64,000 bases of DNA, from positions 1 through 64,000 of the forward strand of contig CALLZY010000147.1 in the NCBI GenBank assembly GCA_937858715.1, read 5' to 3'. Below are positions 18,734 through 26,053 of this stretch, in pieces; the first letter of the stretch is position 1; every line of letters starts with the position of its first letter. The notes beneath the pieces are model-generated. The model was not told the DNA's origin. It saw only the letters and a list, made by a program, of their open reading frames with translations, and did no database searches. Source of the stretch: an uncultured Chitinophagaceae bacterium (GTDB lineage: Bacteria > Bacteroidota > Bacteroidia > Chitinophagales > Chitinophagaceae). The position numbers were made by a program, and so were the translations under genes.

Positions 18734-19687
18734 ATGGCAACTTTCAGCAACAGAATTACGGAACTATTTTCTATTCAATACCCGATTATTCAGGGTGGGA
18801 TGATCTGGGCAAGCGGATGGAAACTTGCCAGTGCTGTCAGCAATGCAGGCGGGCTTGGTCTTATTGGAAGCGGCTCAATGTATCCTGATGTGTTGCGGGA
18901 GCATATAAGAAAGTGTAGAGCAGTAACGAGCCGGCCTTTTGGTGTAAATGTTCCGCTGCTATATCCCGACATTGAAAAGCATATTGCTATTATTATTGAA
19001 GAGGGAGTAAAGATTGTGTTTACTTCTGCCGGAAATCCCAGGACATGGACTTCAAAACTAAAAGAAGCAGGAATTACTGTGGTGCATGTTGTAAGTTCAT
19101 CAAAGTTTGCCCAAAAAGCTGAAGAGGCTGGTTGCGATGCTGTGGTGGCAGAAGGATTTGAAGCTGGTGGCCATAATGGAAGAGAAGAAACCACAACGCT
19201 GGTATTAATACCTGCTGTTATAAATGCTGTAAAAATTCCTGTGATAGCCGCTGGAGGTATTGCAACTGGCCGGCAAATGCTGGCGGCTATGATTTTGGGT
19301 GCAGAAGGTGTGCAAATGGGAAGCCGCTTTGTGGCAAGTGAAGAAGCTTCTTCACATATAGATTTTAAAAAAGCCGTGTTAAATACTGCCGAAGGTGATA
19401 CGCAATTGGTATTGAAGCAGGTAACCCCTGTCAGGCTGCTGAAAAATGAGTTTTATACCCAAGTGAATGAGGCCGAATTAAGAGGGGCATCTAAAGAAGA
19501 ATTAATACAGCTTCTTGGCCGTGGCCGGTCTAAAAAAGGAATGTTTGAAGGGGATTTAAAAGAGGGTGAACTGGAGATTGGCCAGGTAAGTGCTTTTCTC
19601 CATGAAATTTTACCTGCGGGTCAAATTGTAAGCAAAGTGTGGGAGGAGTTTATGAGCGGTTTGGCAAAACCAGTTAAAAAGACTTAA
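18734..19687 (+). CDS. Nitronate monooxygenase / FabK-like flavoprotein
   Basis: 317 residues from ATG 18734 (a TTG three codons earlier is unlikely). TIM-barrel flavoprotein of the 2-nitropropane dioxygenase group: N-terminal YPIIQGGMIWASGWKLASAV, FGVNVPLLYPD, the FMN-binding AEGFEAGGHNG with its presumed catalytic His, and AAGGIATGRQM then GAEGVQMGSRF. The family includes nitronate monooxygenases, which detoxify alkyl nitronates with O2, and the FabK enoyl-ACP reductases of fatty acid synthesis; the two cannot be separated safely by eye. It lies 56 bases after the nucleotidyltransferase gene and may be cotranscribed with it. Confidence 0.85.
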   Translation: MATFSNRITELFSIQYPIIQGGMIWASGWKLASAVSNAGGLGLIGSGSMYPDVLREHIRKCRAVTSRPFGVNVPLLYPDIEKHIAIIIEEGVKIVFTSAGNPRTWTSKLKEAGITVVHVVSSSKFAQKAEEAGCDAVVAEGFEAGGHNGREETTTLVLIPAVINAVKIPVIAAGGIATGRQMLAAMILGAEGVQMGSRFVASEEASSHIDFKKAVLNTAEGDTQLVLKQVTPVRLLKNEFYTQVNEAELRGASKEELIQLLGRGRSKKGMFEGDLKEGELEIGQVSAFLHEILPAGQIVSKVWEEFMSGLAKPVKKT

Positions 19688-19749
19688 TTTTAACTCAGAA
19701 AGGCAACTTGTATCTGCATATTATCGTTAAACTTCTTAAAACCAGAGAA

Positions 19750-20157
19750 ATGAATAAAAAACTTTTCTTGCTGTTAGTAAGTGCTTGCCTTTACACTTTA
19801 TCGTATGCGGCAGGGTATGATACAAAGGATCCCGGGGCCGATGGGAAGAAAGAAGAGTTAAGCGGTACGGTTATTCATTCAGAAACAAAGAAGCCCTTAG
19901 AAGGGGTTACAGTAACAGCAGTTCTGGCTTCTAAAAAGGAGAAAATTGTCCTTACAAACGAAGACGGTGGTTTTTCGTTCGATGAGTTGAAACCAGGCGT
20001 TTATAAGTTTGTTTTTGAAAAATCCGGATACAAAAAAGCTACAAAGGAAAAGATAGTGGTAAAAACTGACGAGGCTTTTCAGATAAAGATTGAGATGACA
20101 GAGGCGGATCAATATGATATTATGCCTTCACCGTTCAATATTGGCGGAGTCTATTAG
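19750..20157 (+). CDS. Small secreted carboxypeptidase-regulatory-like domain protein
   Basis: 135 residues from ATG 19750, which begins a clean signal peptide (MNKKLFLLLVSACLYTLSYA). The mature protein is a single beta-sandwich of the carboxypeptidase D regulatory type: LSGTVIHSETKKPLEGVTV, then LTNEDGGFSFDELKPGVYKF and KSGYKKATKEKIVV. In Bacteroidota this module usually caps TonB-dependent receptors; here it is a stand-alone protein with a short C-terminal tail (MPSPFNIGGVY). It may bind an outer-membrane or surface partner; no enzyme is attached. A terminator follows. Confidence 0.8.
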   Translation: MNKKLFLLLVSACLYTLSYAAGYDTKDPGADGKKEELSGTVIHSETKKPLEGVTVTAVLASKKEKIVLTNEDGGFSFDELKPGVYKFVFEKSGYKKATKEKIVVKTDEAFQIKIEMTEADQYDIMPSPFNIGGVY

Positions 20158-20182
20158 ATATAAATAATTACGTTAAAAGAAG

Positions 20183-20211
20183 ATGGGCTACCAGATGGCA
20201 GCCCATTTTTA
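20183..20211 (+). terminator. Probable intrinsic terminator
   Basis: Stem ATGGGCT / AGCCCAT with a ten-base loop and T run, 25 bases after the stop of the preceding plus-strand gene; the next gene ends convergently at 20229. Confidence 0.7.
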
Positions 20212-20228
20212 ATTTCACTGTATCAAAA

Positions 20229-20639
20229 TTATTTTCTTGTTACAAGAAAATTCACTTCAGATTTATGTGTCTTGCTTAGCTCATACACGGTAGAAGTTTT
20301 TGTGTTGCGGCAGGTAACAGTGAGGTAGAGTGTGCTTTCGCCGATTTCTTCTGAATTGAACAGAAATTTCTTTGAAAAACTTTCGCCTTTGATGTTTTGC
20401 TTGTAAAGTATTTGTCCAAGGTTGTCGGTAATAGCAACGGTGAAATCGTTTTGCTTTTCGTTGCCATCTACTTTCAGCATTACAAGCGGATTTTCTTCAA
20501 CGTTTCCGAGATGTGTAAGCTCAGATGTTACAGAATTTTCTTTACTCTTTTCAGGGTTGTTACCTGCAAACGCAGATGTGCTGAAAACTGTGATAAAAGC
20601 CAGTGCAAGGAATTTGTTGTTTTTCATGATCTTTTTCAT
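20229..20639 (-). CDS. Small secreted protein, function unknown
   Basis: 136 residues with a signal peptide (MKKIMKNNKFLALAFITVFSTSAFAG; an internal Met at residue 6 is an alternative start). The mature part, about 110 residues, is predicted beta-rich (PLVMLKVDGNEKQNDFTVAI, ILYKQNIKGESFSKKFLF) with one Cys. The pattern is similar to small Bacteroidota proteins with a single C-terminal sorting-like beta-sandwich, but no T9SS sorting signature is clear. Exported, otherwise unknown. Confidence 0.7.
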   Translation of the reverse strand: MKKIMKNNKFLALAFITVFSTSAFAGNNPEKSKENSVTSELTHLGNVEENPLVMLKVDGNEKQNDFTVAITDNLGQILYKQNIKGESFSKKFLFNSEEIGESTLYLTVTCRNTKTSTVYELSKTHKSEVNFLVTRK

Positions 20640-21033
20640 AATGTTTGTTTTTGTTTTAAAAATTTTACTTAAAAATTTTCTGGAAACAATCGTTTTGTAA
20701 TCAATTTGGCAGGTAACAACCGGTAGATGCTGAATCAGCTAAAGCAATAATGCATTATTTGCTTTGACAGTGTAAAAATGGGCCATATTTTTTTGATGTA
20801 CAAACAACAATTGACCTGTTTCTTGTATAGCCAAAAAGAAAGTTTCCATCCTTATTCGCTGATAATTAGTCATTTATAAAAGACCTTGCTATTGATGCCC
20901 AAGGCATAAATTTTAAAAAATACCCACTGTATGGTATTGTTATTCAAATATCCGGAGGTTACCTTTAGTTATAATTCTTTTCTCGACCATTATACTTGGC
21001 AGCTTTCGGGCTGCCTTTTTTAAAACCAGCAAT
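20640..21033. other. 394-bp noncoding region with a leader-terminator before the 21034 gene
   Basis: No credible frame on either strand. The plus strand holds ATTG (20936-20939), a 20-base gap, and TACCTTTA (20960-20967), each one mismatch from the Bacteroidota promoter elements, then a strong terminator hairpin at 20998-21021, and the next ATG at 21034. The rest is AT-rich sequence with nothing recognised. Confidence 0.5.
20998..21021 (+). terminator. Terminator hairpin in the leader of the 21034 gene
   Basis: Stem GGCAGC / GCTGCC with loop TTTCGG and a seven-T run. It ends 12 bases before the ATG of the downstream gene, so either a short upstream RNA ends here or the gene is attenuated. 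Confidence 0.7.
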
Positions 21034-21675
21034 ATGCGTATCGTTTGTATCCTTCTGTTATTTTCTTTTGCTTCTCTTACCACTTCTGCACAACATACAT
21101 CGGAAGAAAAAATTATTAAGAAAGTGTTTTTCGATTTCTTACAGTTTTATAAAAAGAACGTCAGGGCATTTAATTCTTTCCAATTGTACAAGGGTACTGG
21201 TAAAGAACAAAACCCTCCTTATCGCATTCAGTGGAGTGAAGCAGAGAGATATTTTAAGTATCTGAGAACGAAAGTTCCTTATGTAGGTGAAGCATATATA
21301 AAGTCAGAAAGAAATGATTTTAAATTCTATGATAGTTGCTATAAAGCTGACCCTGATGAAGAAATTGTTGTGGGCTTCGACTTTGACAGGTGGGCAGGTG
21401 GTCAGGACGACCCCGAATACCTGGTGAAATGGCATACTGATCCTAAAAATATTTACCAGGTAACTATTACAGGAAATACGGCTATACTCCGGATAGGCTC
21501 GCCACTATGGGATGGAGCTGCAGAGGTTGACAGAAACTGGGAGACCGTGCCCTTTATCAAAGAGAAGGGAAAATGGAAAATGGCAGGAAATATCACACCC
21601 GAGTTTGATGAGGAATCGCCAGAAGTGCCTGCTGCTGCTCAGTCTGAGGTTATTGAAATAAAAGGCCGAGATTGA
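21034..21675 (+). CDS. Secreted protein, possibly NTF2-like (DUF3828-like)
   Basis: 213 residues, signal peptide at 1-20 (CILLLFSFASLTTSAQ). The mature region begins with an amphipathic helix (EEKIIKKVFFDFLQFYKK), continues through FYDSCYKADPDEE and a GGQDDPEYLVKW segment, and ends in beta-like YQVTITGNTAILRIG and a FIKEKGKWKMAGN strand typical of NTF2-like or DUF3828-type exported domains. The assignment is from pattern only. It is preceded immediately by a terminator hairpin, suggesting regulated read-through. A tail rich in Glu, Pro and Ala ends the protein. Confidence 0.6.
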   Translation: MRIVCILLLFSFASLTTSAQHTSEEKIIKKVFFDFLQFYKKNVRAFNSFQLYKGTGKEQNPPYRIQWSEAERYFKYLRTKVPYVGEAYIKSERNDFKFYDSCYKADPDEEIVVGFDFDRWAGGQDDPEYLVKWHTDPKNIYQVTITGNTAILRIGSPLWDGAAEVDRNWETVPFIKEKGKWKMAGNITPEFDEESPEVPAAAQSEVIEIKGRD

Positions 21676-21832
21676 TTGTTGTAAACAGGTGATTAACAGC
21701 AATCTGTATTGTTGTTAAGAAATTAATTATAACCGGATTTGGCAGGGTGTAAAAAAATATTATCTTCAACGCCTCAGAGGCACTGTAAATTGATATAACT
21801 GCCTTTGTTTCAGCTAAATGGCTGCTTGTTTG

Positions 21833-21855
21833 CGGCAATTGCATTACAATTGCCG
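21833..21855 (+). promoter_or_regulatory. Perfect inverted repeat just upstream of the DsbA-like gene
   Basis: CGGCAATTG and CAATTGCCG flank a five-base spacer, 20 bases before the ATG at 21876. It lies between the start codon and any promoter, so it would be a 9-bp hairpin in the mRNA leader or an operator in DNA. No T run follows, so it is not a terminator. Confidence 0.45.
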
Positions 21856-21875
21856 ACATAAAAAAAGGAAATACA

Positions 21876-22463
21876 ATGGCGATAAAGAAAGATGATATTG
21901 TAATTATTGAACCCAAAGATATTTACGTTGGTAAGAAGGATGCCTCAGTAACCCTGATGGAATTTGGCGAATATGAAAACGAGGAATGTGCAAAAGCCAA
22001 CGAAATTGTAAAGCAATTGCTGGATGAATATGATGGGAAAATCCGTTTTCAGTTCCGTCACTTCCCGCTTACTTTGATTCACCAGCGCAGCCTTAAAGCC
22101 AGCGAGGCCGCTGTAGCAGCAGCACAGGAAGGTAAGTTTTGGGAAATGCATAACGAACTTTTTGCCAACAGGAGAAACCTTGGCACTACCAGTCTGAAAC
22201 TTTACAGCAAAGATGCTGGTGTAAAAAGCAAGAAATTTTTGGAAGATCTGGTAAATGGCTTTTATGGCTGGCAGGTACAGGATGATATAAAAGAAGGGCA
22301 TAACCTCGGAATAAAAGAGATTCCTGCTTTTTTTGTTAATAATGAGCAGGTGGTCAAGCCCACTTATACAAACCTGAAAGCAGCTATCGATGCTGCGTTG
22401 AAAAAGGGAAAAAAAGCTGTCCCGGCAAAAAAGGCCGCAGCGAAATCAAAACAAAGAGCATAA
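21876..22463 (+). CDS. DsbA-family thioredoxin-fold protein with a degenerate active site
   Basis: 195 residues without a signal peptide, therefore cytoplasmic. The family is the DsbA-like domain often fused to NhaA antiporters: VTLMEFGEYE, FQFRHFPLTLIH, AAQEGKFWEMHNELF and the cis-proline loop KEIPAFFVN (Pro150) align clearly. Where relatives have DYE-CPYC, this protein has EYE-NEEC (residues 32-38): the nucleophilic first Cys is Asn35 and only the second Cys (Cys38) remains. It therefore should not catalyse thiol-disulfide exchange in the usual way. A 20-residue tail (KKGKKAVPAKKAAAKSKQRA) is Lys/Ala-rich and could bind nucleic acid or a membrane surface. Role unknown; possibly a chaperone-like or stress protein. 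Confidence 0.82.
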   Translation: MAIKKDDIVIIEPKDIYVGKKDASVTLMEFGEYENEECAKANEIVKQLLDEYDGKIRFQFRHFPLTLIHQRSLKASEAAVAAAQEGKFWEMHNELFANRRNLGTTSLKLYSKDAGVKSKKFLEDLVNGFYGWQVQDDIKEGHNLGIKEIPAFFVNNEQVVKPTYTNLKAAIDAALKKGKKAVPAKKAAAKSKQRA

Positions 22464-22471
22464 CGAAATAA

Positions 22472-22498
22472 AAAATCCCCGTCGCAGACGGGGATTTT
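22472..22498. terminator. Bidirectional terminator between the DsbA-like and RRM genes
   Basis: Perfect 12-bp stem AAAATCCCCGTC / GACGGGGATTTT with loop GCA, flanked by A and T runs; serves both convergent genes. Confidence 0.88.
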
Positions 22499-22519
22499 AA
22501 TTAAGTAGCCGACAGAAGA

Positions 22520-22813
22520 TTACCAGCGGCTATTTGAATAAGAAGGTTTAGAACTTTTTGCAGGCCTTTCTTCTTTAGGTTTTGCAACGCTTACTTTAAT
22601 AGAACGACCTTCTACAGTTGCTCCATCCAGTTCAGAAATAGCTTTTTGAGCGGCTTCGTCATCGCTCATTTCCACAAAACCGAAACCTTTGCTGCGGTTA
22701 GTGTATTTGTCCATAATAACTTTTGCAGAAGTAACTTCACCATAGTCAGCAAAATAACTTCTCAGGTCTTCATCCGCAACAGCGAAAGGAAGATTTGAAA
22801 CATAAATGTTCAT
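22520..22813 (-). CDS. Small RRM-type RNA-binding protein
   Basis: 97 residues: one RNA recognition motif (1-76) and a short basic tail (PKEERPAKSSKPSYSNSRW). RNP2 is IYVSNL (3-8) and RNP1 is KGFGFVEM (43-50), with the aromatic positions needed for RNA stacking intact. Small RRM proteins of this kind are common in Bacteroidota and cyanobacteria, and some are cold-induced; the phylum generally lacks the classic Hfq, so they are candidate post-transcriptional regulators. The 170-base region upstream is AT-rich and holds TACGTTGC as a weak -7 candidate. It stands alone. Confidence 0.92.
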   Translation of the reverse strand: MNIYVSNLPFAVADEDLRSYFADYGEVTSAKVIMDKYTNRSKGFGFVEMSDDEAAQKAISELDGATVEGRSIKVSVAKPKEERPAKSSKPSYSNSRW

Positions 22814-22983
22814 CTTAAAAAAAATATAAATTAACTAATACTTGAGAAAAACGCAACGTAAAGAGACTAACTATCAGCGGGCAGAATTGCGTAGCAGAAT
22901 ATATTGTTCACTTACAAAATGTCGTATCGCTCAAATTAACGGTGTAAAGGTAGGGGATTAAAATCAGAGCAGTGATATTATTT

Positions 22984-25383
22984 TCAATTGTTGCCATTTG
23001 GAATTTCTGTGTTGAACATATTGTTGCTCTCATCTTTTTTCCGGATACCAAAATTATATCTGATGTTGAGCCCGATACGCTGGCTGTCACCCAGTCTTTT
23101 TCCCGATGCACTGATGCCGCCCTGGTTAAGTGAGAAATTTACTATATTAGTGAAAAAGACATCACTCATATTTAATGTTACAATCAGTTTGTCTTTAATA
23201 AATTTCCTGTTTATACTTGCGTTAAGCATCCCAAATGGACCAATCTCATACAACTGCTGTTGTCCCTTAAGCCTTACAAAACCATTGATAGTGAAAACGG
23301 AACGCTTATCTATCTTTAAAGTCTGATAGGTGAAGAATGTCCATGTCCCTTTTTTAAATGATAAAGGCTGGCCGCTGTACTGTCCATCATAAATGTTATA
23401 ATTATACTGTCCGCCTATTACAAAGAAATACCTCCCCCCGGGAGGAATAGCACCAATGCCCCTGAAATACCATTCCTTATTTTTCCCCAGGTTATCGTAA
23501 GTGCGGTATGCTTGTTTTCTGCCTGTGTCTGCCTGGTAGGTAACCATCGAAAAAATATCTTTTGTGTCATTAAGGCCAACGGCCAGTATTGGTCGCTCAT
23601 CCACACTTATGTTGGCTTCATAGTTCTGAGTAAACTGAGGTTTTAACGATGGATTGCCAATTTCAGTCAAAAACTCATCAACATATTTGGGAAAAGGATT
23701 CAGTTGTTCGTACACTGGCCGGCTGATAGTGCGGCGATAAACTAAGTATGCTTTCAGGTCAAATCCCGCAATTTTCATCAGGTTCTTGCTCAGAAAAATA
23801 TAAGGAAACAAATCAGTTCGGTGCAAGGTAAAAGAAGTATCGAATGGTACTGTCTGATCGCCATTCATATTTGTATTCTCGAGCCTTGCACCTGATTTGA
23901 TTACGAAATCTTTCCACAGTGTTTTTGATGCCTGCATGTAAACAGAATTAATATTTTCTTTGTAGTCGTAAGTGTTTGTCCGGGAACTGTCCTTTTCTCT
24001 TCCGGATCCGGATTCAAGAAAGTAGCTGGTCTCGTTTTGATAATTATGAATCGTGGTTTTGACACCGGTCTCAAGTGTAATCCGGTGCTTCAGTTTTAAT
24101 TTAAGGTCAGATTTTGCGGAAAAGAATTGCCGTTTATTATCTCCGGTGCCATCGCCTTTTTTTGTAATGGCTGGTATGGTTTGATAAATGGTTGAATAAT
24201 ATTGCTCTGATGTATTGTGTGAGTTGTAATAAAAAATATTATTCGACCAGTCGGAACCAAGAGTGTCAATTTTATATTTTGTTTCAAAACCATTCCCTAT
24301 TACAAGCGATGTGCTTTTGTTAGCAACGGCATTGGGGCTGCTGGTAATAATTTGCGAAGCACTGATTTTTTTGATTACGTTCAGGTTGTCAGTATTATTA
24401 TCAGACTTGTTAAGGTTGACATTGCCAGAGAATTCAAAATCCCATTTCTTGCTTTTAAAGATGTTGATGCCATAGCCTGCATAATAACCGTCTGATCTGT
24501 ATTTCGTATAAGCATCCTGGCTTAGCATGGAATCAACAGCAAAAAGGCGGTCGGTAATAATGCTTTCGTAATTGTTCCTGCGGTTGTAATTCAAATTGAT
24601 GTAATAGCTTTTTTCCCCATCATTATTATTAATGTTGAACCCTGCAAATTGGTTACTGTATGTTCCCTGCTGCAAACCGGAGTTAACGCTTCCGGTCATA
24701 CCAATCTTAATACCTTTTTTAAGTACCACATTTACGACACCACCACCACCAGCAGCATCGTACTTTGCCGATGGTGTTCTTACTACTTCAATTCTGGAAA
24801 TTGAATTAGGTGATAAACTTTTTAACATGGTGGCAATATCTGCAGCACTCATTCTCATGTCCCTGCCATTTATTTGCACCGTTGCCGGTGTAAGGCTGCT
24901 GATGTAAATGTTGCCGTCCTGATCTACGAATAAGCCCGGTGTTTTTTCGATTACTTCATAGCCGTTGGTGGATGCTTCCACAAGATTTTCAGGGTCAATA
25001 ATCGTTTTGTCATCTTCTTGTTTAATCAATGGTTTACGTGACGTTACGACAGCGGCTTCTAATGTTTTTCCTTCGGCCTCCAGCATGAAGCTGAAACTGG
25101 TTTGATTACCGTTGAAAGTAATTTTCTTCTCCTGCGGAAGAAAACCAACAGAGGACACTTTGATTATATATTGATTATTCTTTAAGAGCCTGATACTGCA
25201 ATTGCCCAGACTGTCTGCTATTTTGCTGTATGACTTTAAGCTGTCTGTTCTGTTACTTATTAATATGTTGGCAAAAGCTGCTGCTTCTTTTTTTGTTGAT
25301 ACAATTTTTATGGTAACGGGCAGTTCCTGGGCAAAAGAAAATATAGATAAGGTCAGGGAAAGACAAAGCAGTATATATCGCAT
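22984..25383 (-). CDS. TonB-dependent outer-membrane receptor-like beta-barrel protein
   Basis: 799 residues. Signal peptide (1-18, FSFAQ), a carboxypeptidase-regulatory-like domain (about 20-110), a plug domain (about 125-225; GLFVDQDGNIYISSLTPATV then ISRIEVVRTPSAKYDAAGGGG) and a long beta-barrel ending in aromatic-rich strands. The domain order fits the outer-membrane beta-barrel family often labelled OMP_b-brl_3, related to TonB receptors but usually without a classical TonB box or SusD partner. It would sit in the outer membrane and move an unknown ligand. Several short D/N-rich loops (NKSDNNTDN) occur in the barrel. No partner transporter is nearby, so the ligand cannot be guessed. Confidence 0.87.
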   Translation of the reverse strand: MRYILLCLSLTLSIFSFAQELPVTIKIVSTKKEAAAFANILISNRTDSLKSYSKIADSLGNCSIRLLKNNQYIIKVSSVGFLPQEKKITFNGNQTSFSFMLEAEGKTLEAAVVTSRKPLIKQEDDKTIIDPENLVEASTNGYEVIEKTPGLFVDQDGNIYISSLTPATVQINGRDMRMSAADIATMLKSLSPNSISRIEVVRTPSAKYDAAGGGGVVNVVLKKGIKIGMTGSVNSGLQQGTYSNQFAGFNINNNDGEKSYYINLNYNRRNNYESIITDRLFAVDSMLSQDAYTKYRSDGYYAGYGINIFKSKKWDFEFSGNVNLNKSDNNTDNLNVIKKISASQIITSSPNAVANKSTSLVIGNGFETKYKIDTLGSDWSNNIFYYNSHNTSEQYYSTIYQTIPAITKKGDGTGDNKRQFFSAKSDLKLKLKHRITLETGVKTTIHNYQNETSYFLESGSGREKDSSRTNTYDYKENINSVYMQASKTLWKDFVIKSGARLENTNMNGDQTVPFDTSFTLHRTDLFPYIFLSKNLMKIAGFDLKAYLVYRRTISRPVYEQLNPFPKYVDEFLTEIGNPSLKPQFTQNYEANISVDERPILAVGLNDTKDIFSMVTYQADTGRKQAYRTYDNLGKNKEWYFRGIGAIPPGGRYFFVIGGQYNYNIYDGQYSGQPLSFKKGTWTFFTYQTLKIDKRSVFTINGFVRLKGQQQLYEIGPFGMLNASINRKFIKDKLIVTLNMSDVFFTNIVNFSLNQGGISASGKRLGDSQRIGLNIRYNFGIRKKDESNNMFNTEIPNGNN

Positions 25384-25520
25384 AAAATATCTAAACTGGT
25401 TATGGTTGTATCTGTCAAATCAAAAATATGATAAAGTGCTTGCTGTATGGTCTATGAAATGATGAACGGAACTATTTTGACCACTTTTTAACTTTTAGTT
25501 TGATTTTGTATTTTCAGACT

Positions 25521-26030
25521 ATGAAGTTTGTAACCTTTACTGCCATAATAAAAAAGTTTGGAGCCAAAGGAGAGAAAACCGGATGGACATATTTTGAAAT
25601 CCCGGCTGATATTGCACAACTGCTAAAACCGGGAAACAAGAAGGAATTTAAGGTAAAAGGTAAATTGGACAGATATCCCTTAAAAAGGCAATCTGTAATA
25701 CCAATGGGTGGTGGTGTTTTTATTATGCCATTGAATGCAGACATGCGGCGGGGCATAAAGAAAAAACATGGTGTCATGATTGAGGCAAAACTACAGGAAG
25801 ATAAAAGTGATTTTGTTTTTAACAAAGATTTTATTGAATGTATGAAAGACGAGCCTGTGGCAAAAGCTTTTTTTGATAGCCTGTCCGGTTCTCACCAGCG
25901 GTATTTCAGTAAGTGGATTGATAGTGCTAAAACGGAGCCCACCAAAGTGAAACGGATAACCCTTGCAGTAAATGCCCTTGCCAAAAAGTGGGGATATGGT
26001 GAAATGATAAGGGATTCGAAGGGTAAATAG
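25521..26030 (+). CDS. DUF1905 / YdeI-like protein
   Basis: 169 residues from ATG 25521. The N-terminal half is a DUF1905 barrel (FTAIIKKFGAKGEKTGWTYFEIP, then a PLNADMRRGIKKKHG segment); the C-terminal part (about 110-165) has the YdeI/OmpD-associated pattern DEPVAKAFFDSLSGSHQRYF and KWIDSAKTEPTKVKRI. Such two-part proteins are common soil-bacterial stress proteins of uncertain function; YdeI homologues have been linked to antimicrobial peptide resistance. No signal peptide. It lies 23 bases upstream of the MurC-like ligase gene, so the two are likely cotranscribed. Confidence 0.8.
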   Translation: MKFVTFTAIIKKFGAKGEKTGWTYFEIPADIAQLLKPGNKKEFKVKGKLDRYPLKRQSVIPMGGGVFIMPLNADMRRGIKKKHGVMIEAKLQEDKSDFVFNKDFIECMKDEPVAKAFFDSLSGSHQRYFSKWIDSAKTEPTKVKRITLAVNALAKKWGYGEMIRDSKGK

Positions 26031-26053
26031 CAAATCTTTTATTTATTTGCAGC

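Noticed and set aside
22984..25383. SusC/SusD-type polysaccharide uptake pair
   Set aside because: No SusD-like lipoprotein adjoins this receptor or the one at 35375.
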